Assembly: GCA_002428495.1 (NCBI GenBank)
Contig: DIWR01000012.1
Span: forward strand, 1-60,907
DNA length: 60,907 nucleotides
Reading direction: 5' to 3'
Source: Synergistaceae bacterium UBA6101
GTDB taxonomy: Bacteria; Synergistota; Synergistia; Synergistales; Synergistaceae
Below are positions 53,519 through 60,723 of this stretch, in pieces. The notes beneath the pieces are model-generated. The model was not told the origin of the DNA. It did no database searches and was given only the letters and a program-made list of their open reading frames with translations. Every line of letters starts with the position of its first letter. Within the stretch, counting starts at the first letter, position 1. A program made the position numbers and the translations under genes.

Positions 53519-53568
53519 AATTATTCCTCCATCCGTCATATACAAACTTTTCAAAGTGACCCTGTGTA

Positions 53569-53609
53569 AAAAAACAAAAAAAATGGAACCCCTCAAAATG
53601 AAGGGCTCC
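53569..53609 (-). terminator. Attenuator terminator in the oxidoreductase operon leader
   Basis: On the minus strand GGAGCCCTTC and GAGGGGTTCC (53585-53609) form a stem with a short loop, followed by A, seven T, G and seven T (53569-53584). It lies between the promoter and the first structural gene. Its 5' arm (53604-53609, GGAGCC) can pair instead with GGCTCC at 53656-53661 inside the leader peptide gene. Confidence 0.85.
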
Positions 53610-53633
53610 ATCCGTTCGCTTGGTAATACAGCG

Positions 53634-53714
53634 CTAAGCGCCGTTCCTGCGAGGAGGAGCCGCGTTAATAATTATAATAATGATGTTCCGGTCCATCATA
53701 CTTTTATACGACAT
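53634..53714 (-). CDS. Isoleucine-rich leader peptide of the oxidoreductase operon
   Basis: A 26-codon frame starts with ATG 53714, seven bases after an excellent AAGGGAGG site, and ends with TAG at 53634-53636. Codons 11-16 (53667-53684) are six consecutive isoleucine codons (ATC, ATT, ATT, ATA, ATT, ATT), followed by Asn, two Ala, two Pro and two Arg. It is too short and repetitive to be an ordinary protein. Placed between a good promoter and an intrinsic terminator, it is a control peptide: ribosome stalling at isoleucine codons would favour the antiterminator. Confidence 0.88.
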   Translation of the reverse strand: MSYKSMMDRNIIIIIINAAPPRRNGA

Positions 53715-53747
53715 CAAACTTCCTCCCTTTCCCGCAGATTGGTGAGC

Positions 53748-53776
53748 ATATTAACATCATTTCAAAAACGTGTCAA
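53748..53776 (-). promoter_or_regulatory. Promoter of the 2-oxoacid:ferredoxin oxidoreductase operon
   Basis: On the minus strand TTGACA (53771-53776) and TAATAT (53748-53753) are spaced exactly 17 bases. Transcription should start near 53741, giving a leader of about 220 bases before the gamma subunit gene. Confidence 0.8.
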
Positions 53777-53855
53777 ACATTTTCTTTTACTTTTTCTTTC
53801 ACTCCATCAAAAAAGTAAGTGAATTTTGATAATACTGCGATGGATCATACTGCTC

Positions 53856-53883
53856 TTGACAATTTTTAAACATCGTTCATAAT
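53856..53883 (+). promoter_or_regulatory. Promoter of the DEAD-box helicase gene
   Basis: TTGACA (53856-53861) is followed after 16 bases by CATAAT (53878-53883). It is divergent from the oxidoreductase promoter and predicts a 5' untranslated leader of about 245 bases. Confidence 0.65.
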
Positions 53884-54135
53884 GGTTTGCCTGTAGAAAG
53901 ATTCTACATATGGGGCAACAAAATGGGAGGCCCTCAGGGATTCTCATTTTTTTTGCCATTATCACAAGGCTTAAAAAAGCCAATTGCCGTTGCACGAAAA
54001 CCTTTCCGCTATCGCGGCCTGTTCCGCTGGGGAGTTTTATGATCGCCTTACCTGAGTTGTGCCACACGTAGGGATTTCATGCAATGGCGCAACACAGCAT
54101 CTTTTAAAAGATGCAAAACGGGAGGTAATCATATA
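53884..54135 (+). other. Long structured leader of the DEAD-box helicase gene
   Basis: The leader holds a hairpin at about 53918-53950 directly followed by a run of eight T (attenuator-like), a small GGCTT-AAGCC hairpin near 53968, and a perfect 18-base palindrome GCATCTTTTAAAAGATGC at 54102-54119 just before the ribosome-binding site. Long leaders are usual for cold-shock DEAD-box helicase genes. No leader peptide was recognised. Confidence 0.55.
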
Positions 54136-55950
54136 ATGACACAGGAAACAAAAAAATTCGCAGATTTTAATCTGCGGCCGGAACTTTTGCGTGCGTTGGA
54201 GCGAAAAGGCTTTGAAACACCAATGCCGGTACAGGTATGCGTTCTCGAAGACGAAACGCTCATCGACAGCGATATTATAGTCCAGGCAAAGACAGGATCA
54301 GGCAAAACACTTGCTTTCGCCCTTCCTCTTATCAACGCTTTGGACTTCAAAACCAGGGAACCGCAGATAATAGTTCTTTCACCCACCCGCGAGCTTGCAC
54401 AGCAGACTGCGCGTGAATTCGCATGGCTTGGCTCTGAGAGCGGCGTAAGAGTGGCGACCCTTGTGGGCGGGCTTGATATGGAGCGCCAGATCAGATCGCT
54501 GAAAGACGGTGCAAATGTTGTTGTAGGAACACCCGGAAGGATCCTTGACCATGTGCGCAGGGGAACTTTCAAAACTTCTTCTATCCACAGCATAGTACTG
54601 GATGAGGGAGACCATATGCTTGACATGGGCTTTCATGATGAAATGGAAGCTATCATACAGTCTATGGACAACGTAGAAAGGACCTGGCTTTTCTCAGCCA
54701 CGATCCCGCCTGAGGTCATGAGCCTTGCAAGGCAGTACCTGAACGCGCCGAAGAAGATATCTCTTGTCTCAGACATAACGTCACATGAGGATATAACTCA
54801 GAAAGCTTATGTTATTCCCTCGCGCAGAAGGTTCGAAGGACTGACAAACGTTCTCATATGGGAGGCGCCTAGCAGAGCTCTTATATTCTGCGGTACCAGA
54901 GCCGAAACCCAGGACATAGCGGATAAGCTCTGTGATATCGGTTTCAAGGCGACCGCGATACACGGCGACATGAGCCAGAGGGAAAGAAATACCGCTCTGG
55001 GAGCACTCCGCGGGGGACGCGTAGGTATCCTTGTCGCAACAGACGTTGCAGCCAGAGGCCTCGACATCGAAGCCGTCAGCCACGTTATCCAGTTCGGACT
55101 GCCTCAGAATCTTGAGTCTTTTGTCCACAGGAGCGGAAGGACCGGCCGCGCCGGACATGAGGGAAGCAATATGCTGCTCCTGACAGCCCGTGAAGCAAAG
55201 CAGTTCAAATACATGGCTTCAAACGCCGGATCAAAAATGAAAATGGAGTGGGTACCTACTCCGGATGCCCTTGAGATCGAAGGACAGGCCAGGATCCGTT
55301 TTGAGAAGACCCTTATCGAACATGCGCTCGGATCTGATGAATTTCAGTCCTGGGCGGAAAACCTCCTTACACGTGACGAAGCATTGATGCTCGTATCGGG
55401 ATTGCTTGCAAAAGCATACGGAGACCAGCCTTCAGGATATTCAATAAAGGCTGATGTCGAAGCTGAGCTGAACAGGGAGAAGTCAAGGAACGACAAAGGT
55501 CGTCAGGGATCAGTTCCCTCGGGAAAAAGGCCTTCGGAAGGAAGAAAAGAGAGTTCGGCAAGACCCAATATGGGCGGAGGGCTCATCGTTCAGTTCTCTG
55601 AAGGAAAATCAGAGGGCTGGGAAGTCGGGGCACTTCTTGGACTTATGTGCAGGTGCATCGGTGTCGGAAGGGAAGATGTCGGAAACATCAAGCTTCGCGA
55701 CAACAGCGCTTCGATCGAGCTCTCCGAAAGAGGGGCAGTCCTTTTTGAATCCAGGAAGGACCGCCTCCAGAAAGAGGGACTCACCGTCACTTCTGCCAGG
55801 AAAATCGAATCACGCCCCCATGACTACCATGATCAGAGAGACGGAGGCAAGCCGAGATCCGAGAGCAGAGGACCTCATCGCGACCGCAAACCGTCAGGAA
55901 CAAGAGAAAGAGATTTCGATCGCCCAAAGAGGCGCCGTATTACAAAATAG
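54136..55950 (+). CDS. DEAD-box RNA helicase (CsdA/DbpA-like)
   Basis: The 604-residue helicase unwinds RNA in ribosome assembly or cold adaptation. The first domain has AKTGSGKTLAFALPL (motif I), PTRELAQQ (Ia), VGTPGRILDH (Ib), VLDEGDHML (II, with DEGD rather than DEAD) and FSATIPPEV (III). The second has ATDVAARGLDIE (V) and HRSGRTGRAGHEG (VI). A C-terminal DbpA-type RNA-binding domain (about 495-560) and an Arg-rich tail follow. ATG 54136 follows GGGAGGT; a longer frame from 54079 lacks such a site. Confidence 0.94.
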   Translation: MTQETKKFADFNLRPELLRALERKGFETPMPVQVCVLEDETLIDSDIIVQAKTGSGKTLAFALPLINALDFKTREPQIIVLSPTRELAQQTAREFAWLGSESGVRVATLVGGLDMERQIRSLKDGANVVVGTPGRILDHVRRGTFKTSSIHSIVLDEGDHMLDMGFHDEMEAIIQSMDNVERTWLFSATIPPEVMSLARQYLNAPKKISLVSDITSHEDITQKAYVIPSRRRFEGLTNVLIWEAPSRALIFCGTRAETQDIADKLCDIGFKATAIHGDMSQRERNTALGALRGGRVGILVATDVAARGLDIEAVSHVIQFGLPQNLESFVHRSGRTGRAGHEGSNMLLLTAREAKQFKYMASNAGSKMKMEWVPTPDALEIEGQARIRFEKTLIEHALGSDEFQSWAENLLTRDEALMLVSGLLAKAYGDQPSGYSIKADVEAELNREKSRNDKGRQGSVPSGKRPSEGRKESSARPNMGGGLIVQFSEGKSEGWEVGALLGLMCRCIGVGREDVGNIKLRDNSASIELSERGAVLFESRKDRLQKEGLTVTSARKIESRPHDYHDQRDGGKPRSESRGPHRDRKPSGTRERDFDRPKRRRITK

Positions 55951-55980
55951 CAGGTCATTAACTGCAACAGACATCCAGCT

Positions 55981-56027
55981 GCCCGCTAAAAACTCATATA
56001 TGAGTTTTCAGCGGGCGCTTTTATTTT
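55981..56027 (+). terminator. Intrinsic terminator after the helicase gene
   Basis: The 18-base arms at 55981-55998 and 55999-56016 are complementary with one mismatch and are followed by GCTTTTATTTTTATT. It separates the helicase gene from the homoserine dehydrogenase gene. Confidence 0.9.
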
Positions 56028-56101
56028 TATTGTGATATACTTTCACATCATCACTTAAACTCAAAAAAAAACTTTTTTTTGACGATAGAGGAGGCATAGC
56101 A

Positions 56102-57124
56102 ATGATACACAACTTAGCATTGGCAGGCTGCGGGAACGTAGGTACCGCGCTTCTCGAGATACTTAACGAAAAGCGTGCCGAGCTATCCGAGAGGCACGGT
56201 TTTAATTTCAGGGTGACATTGATAACAGATCTAATGAAAGGCACAGTCCTGGAACCTGAAGGGCTTGATCTGGAAAAAGTTTTAAAAGACCTTAAAGAGA
56301 GCAATAGCCTGGACTCTTTCCCAAAAGCGCAGGGAACTTTCGGAGAGCTTCTTGAGAGATCCCGTGCCACCATGATGGCGGAAGCCACACCGACCAACCT
56401 CAAAACAGGTCAACCCGGCCTTACTCACATAAGGGCGGCGCTGTCCAGAGGCATACATGTTACGACAACAAACAAGGGACCTGTTTCTGTTGCCTTTGAT
56501 GAACTCAGCACACTGGCAAAGAGCTGCGGTGCAAAATTCAGGTATGAAGGGGTAGTAATGAGCGGCACTCCCTTACTGCAGATGCTCCAATGCGGAATGG
56601 CAGGATGTGCTGTCCAGAAAATTGAAGGGATACTAAACGGAACGACTAACTTTATTCTTACAAAAATGAACGACAACGGATCTTCATATGCAGAAGCTCT
56701 TGAAGAAGCTACATCCCTCGGTTACGCAGAGGCTGATCCTTCCGGGGACGTTGAAGGATGGGACGCGGCAGGAAAAGTCTCTATCCTTGCAAAGGTAATC
56801 TTCGGCAAGAATATCCCCGTTTCAGAGATCGACCGCCAGGGCATAACATGTATAACTCCGGAAAAGATAAAAGAGGCCAATGAAAATGGATATGCAATCA
56901 AACTCATTGCAGGACTGAGCATGCTTAACGGGATACCTTGGGCGTACGTTACGCCCAAGGAGATCCCCCTCTCTCACCCCCTTGCTTCCATAAAAGGGGC
57001 CACCAATGCTGTTTCGATAACTACTGACAACCTAGGAGAGGTAACACTTATAGGTCCCGGTGCAGGACGGCGCGAGACAGGGCAGGCACTTTTAGTCGAC
57101 CTGATAGCAATGTGCAAGGACTGA
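56102..57124 (+). CDS. hom: Homoserine dehydrogenase, short form without ACT domain
   Basis: The enzyme reduces aspartate semialdehyde to homoserine for threonine, methionine and isoleucine synthesis. The 340-residue protein has the NAD(P) site LALAGCGNVGTALLEIL, then TNKGPVSVAFDEL, ILNGTTNFILTKM, and EADPSGDVEGWDAAGK with the catalytic residues. The C-terminal ACT regulatory domain of the 430-residue form is missing, so allosteric threonine control is not expected. GAGGAGG precedes the ATG. It is transcribed alone between two terminators. Confidence 0.93.
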   Translation: MIHNLALAGCGNVGTALLEILNEKRAELSERHGFNFRVTLITDLMKGTVLEPEGLDLEKVLKDLKESNSLDSFPKAQGTFGELLERSRATMMAEATPTNLKTGQPGLTHIRAALSRGIHVTTTNKGPVSVAFDELSTLAKSCGAKFRYEGVVMSGTPLLQMLQCGMAGCAVQKIEGILNGTTNFILTKMNDNGSSYAEALEEATSLGYAEADPSGDVEGWDAAGKVSILAKVIFGKNIPVSEIDRQGITCITPEKIKEANENGYAIKLIAGLSMLNGIPWAYVTPKEIPLSHPLASIKGATNAVSITTDNLGEVTLIGPGAGRRETGQALLVDLIAMCKD

Positions 57125-57156
57125 GCAGTCCATAGTATTTTATTAGATAGATGCCC

Positions 57157-57190
57157 AAAAGAGAGGGCCCCTGCCGGGGGCCCTCTCTTT
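57157..57190. terminator. Bidirectional terminator between hom and the AGCS gene
   Basis: AAAAGAGAGGGCCCC (57157-57171) and GGGGGCCCTCTCTTTT (57175-57190) form a very strong stem of about 15 bp with A and T tails on both sides, serving two converging genes. Confidence 0.92.
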
Positions 57191-57221
57191 TGGGATCAGA
57201 TCATGGATCGAATGGTGATAT

Positions 57222-58598
57222 CTATTTCCTGAGTTCCCCCGACTTGATCTTTGCATCAAAGTCAGCTGTAAGCCGCCTCAGCTCCTTCGTAAGCAGAAGG
57301 AGTCCAATAAGGTTGGGGATCGCCATAAGGCCGTTAAGAGTATCAGAAAGATCCCAAAGGTTTGTGAGGATCTCTGCTCCGCCCCATCCGCCAAGAACTA
57401 CGAGCGCGATCCAGGCTGCTTTAAACGGCTTGATCATTCCCGGGCCGCAAAGGTAGACAAGGGCAGTCTCTCCGTACCAGTACCAGCCAAGGATAGTTGA
57501 GAAGGCGAAGAGGGAAAGTCCGAGCGAAAGGATCATCGTCCCCGCTCCTCCAAGCGTCATCGAGAAAGCCGAGAGCGAGAGCTGTGCCCCGGTAAGCTCC
57601 GGCTGGCTGGTCAGGACTCCGGTCGTAAGTATTGCTGTAGCGGTAAGAGTACAGATGACGATAGTATCCATAAAAACTTCGAAAAGACCGTAGAGTCCCT
57701 GACGTACAGGATGGTCGACCCTGGCTGTGCAGTGGACCATAGGAGCGGAACCAAGACCTGCTTCGTTGGAGAAAACACCGCGCGCTATACCGCGGGTTAT
57801 AGCTGTCTTGACTGCCCATCCTGCAAGGGCCCCGGGCAGTGCCATCGGATCTCCGAAAGCGCCCTGTATTGCCATGGATATCGCCCCTGGGATAGCATCG
57901 ATATGTTGGAAAATAACAGCAAAAGCTCCGATTATGTAGAATATCGCCATGAAGGGAACCAGGTAAACGGTTACAGTTGCGATACTCTTCAGTCCGCCCC
58001 ATATAACAAGACCTGTGAGGATTGCAAGCGCTACTGCTGTGTAGATATGAGGGATTCCAAATGCAAGGGAGATTCCTTCTGCTGTTGAGTTAGCCTGGAC
58101 CATGTTTCCAATTCCGAAAGAAGCAAGGAATGCAAAGAGAGCGAAGAGGACCGCCAGCCATTTCATTCCAAGGCCTTTTTCAAGGATATACATGGTGCCG
58201 CCTCTGTACTGTCCCAGTTCATCCTTTTCACGATAACGGACTGCAAGGGTAACTTCGCAGAATTTCGTTGTCATGCCAAAGATCGCAGAGATCAGCATCC
58301 AGACAAGAGCACCGGGACCTCCGAGGTGAAGTGCCGTAGCGACACCGGCTATGTTTCCTGTTCCAACTGTTGAAGCAAGGGCCGTCGCCAGAGCCGCAAA
58401 GGAGGAAATGCTGCCCTCTTCAGTGCTTTTTTCCCTCATTCTGCCAATAACTTCCCTAAGCATTGCCCCGAAATATCTTATCTGCGGAAAACCAAGGATA
58501 AATGTAAACCATACTCCTGTACCCACAAGCAGGGTAAGCATCCATGGACCCCAGACTATCCCATTGATAACACCATTGAGTTTCCATATCGCTTCCAC
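57222..58598 (-). CDS. Sodium:alanine/glycine symporter (AGCS family)
   Basis: AGCS proteins import alanine or glycine with Na+. The 458-residue protein has about eleven membrane segments and the family signatures TALASTVGTGNIAGVATAL (about 72-90), EVTLAVRYREKDELGQYRGG, and GIARGVFSNEAGLGSAPMVH (about 275). A GGAGGAG site precedes the ATG. The leader holds a small hairpin with a T run. Amino-acid uptake fits a fermentative lifestyle based on amino acids. Confidence 0.94.
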   Translation of the reverse strand: MEAIWKLNGVINGIVWGPWMLTLLVGTGVWFTFILGFPQIRYFGAMLREVIGRMREKSTEEGSISSFAALATALASTVGTGNIAGVATALHLGGPGALVWMLISAIFGMTTKFCEVTLAVRYREKDELGQYRGGTMYILEKGLGMKWLAVLFALFAFLASFGIGNMVQANSTAEGISLAFGIPHIYTAVALAILTGLVIWGGLKSIATVTVYLVPFMAIFYIIGAFAVIFQHIDAIPGAISMAIQGAFGDPMALPGALAGWAVKTAITRGIARGVFSNEAGLGSAPMVHCTARVDHPVRQGLYGLFEVFMDTIVICTLTATAILTTGVLTSQPELTGAQLSLSAFSMTLGGAGTMILSLGLSLFAFSTILGWYWYGETALVYLCGPGMIKPFKAAWIALVVLGGWGGAEILTNLWDLSDTLNGLMAIPNLIGLLLLTKELRRLTADFDAKIKSGELRK

Positions 58599-59116
58599 GA
58601 AAAACTCCTCCTCTTAATTAAAATAATAAAGCAAAAAACGGGGAAAATTCCCCATACTCCTTTGACAGATTATCACGCTGCATTAAATTTGTCTACGATT
58701 TTTTATAATTTAAGTCAATTGTTAAGCTGATATCAAAGTCATAAATTAAAGAACGCCGTCATTTCAAAGTTTAAACCCGTTCTAAACTAACTGGCTATTA
58801 AACAATTTCCTCCCTGCAGGTCACCTCCTCGTTACAATAATTTTAATTGTCAGGTATAAATGAGGTCTATTAACAACCTGAATATTCTAAATTTTACAAA
58901 TAAATTGGCGGTAAGACAAGATAATGAATTTTAACTTTAATGTAATAAATTCACGGCTTTATGTCAAACATTATGTTAAACGCTATGTTAAACGCTTATT
59001 GATTTATCCGCTTTACTGATATAGAATTTGAAAGCTGAAAATCTACATGCAGACCAAATTGATAACTAAAAATTATTACAAACAAATAATTTATTACAGC
59101 AAGGCGGGAGAACCTG
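58599..59116. other. Intergenic region between the AGCS and diguanylate cyclase genes
   Basis: This AT-rich divergent region of about 520 bases has no recognisable gene. It contains a GGGGAAAATTCCCC palindrome at 58640-58653 with six T on the minus strand side, and three adjacent 12-base repeats at 58959-58994. Confidence 0.6.
58959..58994. repeat. Three tandem 12-bp repeats upstream of the diguanylate cyclase gene
   Basis: The units are TTATGTCAAACA (58959-58970), TTATGTTAAACG (58971-58982) and CTATGTTAAACG (58983-58994). Regular spacing near one helical turn suggests a multi-site protein-binding region; the binder is unknown. Confidence 0.7.
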
Positions 59117-60301
59117 TTGAAAAAGCTGCTAAAAGGAAAAGTCCACACTTTTGCTGCAGTGCTTCTGGTGATCGGTGCAATATTTTCTGTCCCGGCATTT
59201 TTTTTGTATCAAAATGTCGAAAAGATAGTACTCAGGGAAACAAACAAAAAGGCAGGAACAGTCGCAGTTTCAATATCAAAATTTATTGAACAGGATATAG
59301 ATGAATATGAAAAGCTTTCAGACGCCGCCGCCAAAAACTTACCTGACAATTACAACATGGATTACTACAGAAAAATGTCCGGACTCCTCAGAGATATCAA
59401 AAAGGAGCCGGAGGCAAAATTCATCTACACAGAAAGATTGATTTCTAAGGATAAAATAGCATATGTGCTTGACGCAGAAGACCCATCAAGTGAATACTTC
59501 TCCCCTTTGGGAACAGAGGACAACATATCGGAGCTGGAAAAGAAAAGTTTAAAAAAAGAAGAAGGCTCTGTCTACGGCTCAGTTGAGTATGAGAGATGGG
59601 GTAAAATGATATCTGCTTTTGCTCCTATAAAAAATAAAACGACAGGTGAAACAGTCGGGCTGGTGGGGGTAGATTTTTCGCCGCTATATGTTGATAAAGC
59701 CATGACAGGGATCAGGGCTCTGATAATCACTGGACTTCTTGGAGCCATACTGTTTGCCGGTATTGCTGCCAATGTACTGCTTGCAATAAGGGAAAAAAGT
59801 ATCAACACAGACTATATGACCAAGCTGTATAACAAGTGCTACTTCGACACATGCATCAAAACAGCTGTCAGAGAAGCATCAAAATGCGGAAGTTCATTTT
59901 CTCTGATGGTAATAGATATCGATGATTTCAAGGATGTCAACGACAGTTTCGGGCATTTGACAGGTGATGAGGTCCTCAAGGAGATAGCTGCATCGATCAA
60001 AAATTGCACAAGGGATGTCGACCTCTGTTTCCGCTACGGAGGAGACGAATTTGTCGTCATCCTGCCTAATACGACAAAAGAACAGGCAGGAGCCATTGGG
60101 GAAAGGATACAGTCAACGCTTCTTTCTGATGGCCTTGGGAGTGAAGGGCTGTATGATATCAGGATATCACTGAGCATTGGCATCGCCCAGTGGAAACCTG
60201 GAATGAGCGCCTCTGATCTTACAGAATGGGCAGACACGGCAATGTACACCTCCAAGAACAAAGGAAAAAACCAGATGACGCTCTCGTGCAGCGAGAAGTA
60301 G
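59117..60301 (+). CDS. Membrane-bound diguanylate cyclase (GGDEF) with extracytoplasmic sensor
   Basis: The enzyme makes the second messenger cyclic di-GMP. The 394-residue protein has a first membrane helix (about 11-32), an extracytoplasmic Cache-like sensor (about 33-195) with GLVGVDFSPLYVDKAM at its end, a second helix (about 200-222) and a GGDEF domain. The active site RYGGDEFVVIL is intact. An RxxD inhibitory site (RDVD) lies five residues before GGDEF, so product feedback is expected. The start is TTG 59117, six bases after GGGAG. No EAL phosphodiesterase is nearby. Confidence 0.92.
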   Translation: MKKLLKGKVHTFAAVLLVIGAIFSVPAFFLYQNVEKIVLRETNKKAGTVAVSISKFIEQDIDEYEKLSDAAAKNLPDNYNMDYYRKMSGLLRDIKKEPEAKFIYTERLISKDKIAYVLDAEDPSSEYFSPLGTEDNISELEKKSLKKEEGSVYGSVEYERWGKMISAFAPIKNKTTGETVGLVGVDFSPLYVDKAMTGIRALIITGLLGAILFAGIAANVLLAIREKSINTDYMTKLYNKCYFDTCIKTAVREASKCGSSFSLMVIDIDDFKDVNDSFGHLTGDEVLKEIAASIKNCTRDVDLCFRYGGDEFVVILPNTTKEQAGAIGERIQSTLLSDGLGSEGLYDIRISLSIGIAQWKPGMSASDLTEWADTAMYTSKNKGKNQMTLSCSEK

Positions 60302-60331
60302 CTCGAGAGGCAGTGGCAAGCAACATGACAC

Positions 60332-60414
60332 GGGAAGATGCCGGAAGATCTCCGGCGGGAAGTGCGGCGAAGATCTTGCCGCGGGAAGAGCGGCATGAAG
60401 ATGCCGCGCGAAGC
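60332..60414. repeat. Array of three mini-hairpins spaced by GGGAAG
   Basis: GGGAAG occurs at 60332, 60357 and 60383, with GCGAAG near 60409. Between them lie the stems GCCGG/CCGGC (60340-60356), GCGGC/GCCGC (60364-60382) and GCGGCAT/ATGCCGC (60390-60407). The stems differ in sequence but keep pairing. Confidence 0.7.
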
Positions 60415-60434
60415 GGTCGTTTTTATAAAACATA

Positions 60435-60478
60435 GCTGAGCGATCGCTAAGCCGTCGCTAAGCAGTGGCTCAGCAGTC
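60435..60478. repeat. Four tandem 11-bp repeats
   Basis: The units are GCTGAGCGATC, GCTAAGCCGTC, GCTAAGCAGTG and GCTCAGCAGTC, contiguous from 60435 to 60478. The period is close to one helical turn of DNA. Function unknown. Confidence 0.75.
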
Positions 60479-60723
60479 GTAGGGGCGGGGGAATTTGCAG
60501 CATCTGGGCTGCGGTGAATTACGATGCCATGCACCGTGGAGAATAAAAAATCTTAATTAGGGAATCAAAAATCCCTGTCTCTTTGTTCTTTGTTTATTAT
60601 CGTCTCCCTCGAGCGCTTATATCGAGGGTCCAGTGGCTTTGTTTTAGGCTATTACTGCGTTTATAAGGCTTTAAACAGAAGACGCTGGGTCCCCGTTAAG
60701 AAGCGTCCGGGGATGACGATAAG

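Noticed and set aside
53807..54067. Minus-strand frame of 86 codons in the helicase leader
   Set aside because: It crosses the helicase promoter and leader hairpin, lacks a ribosome-binding site and has no recognisable domain.
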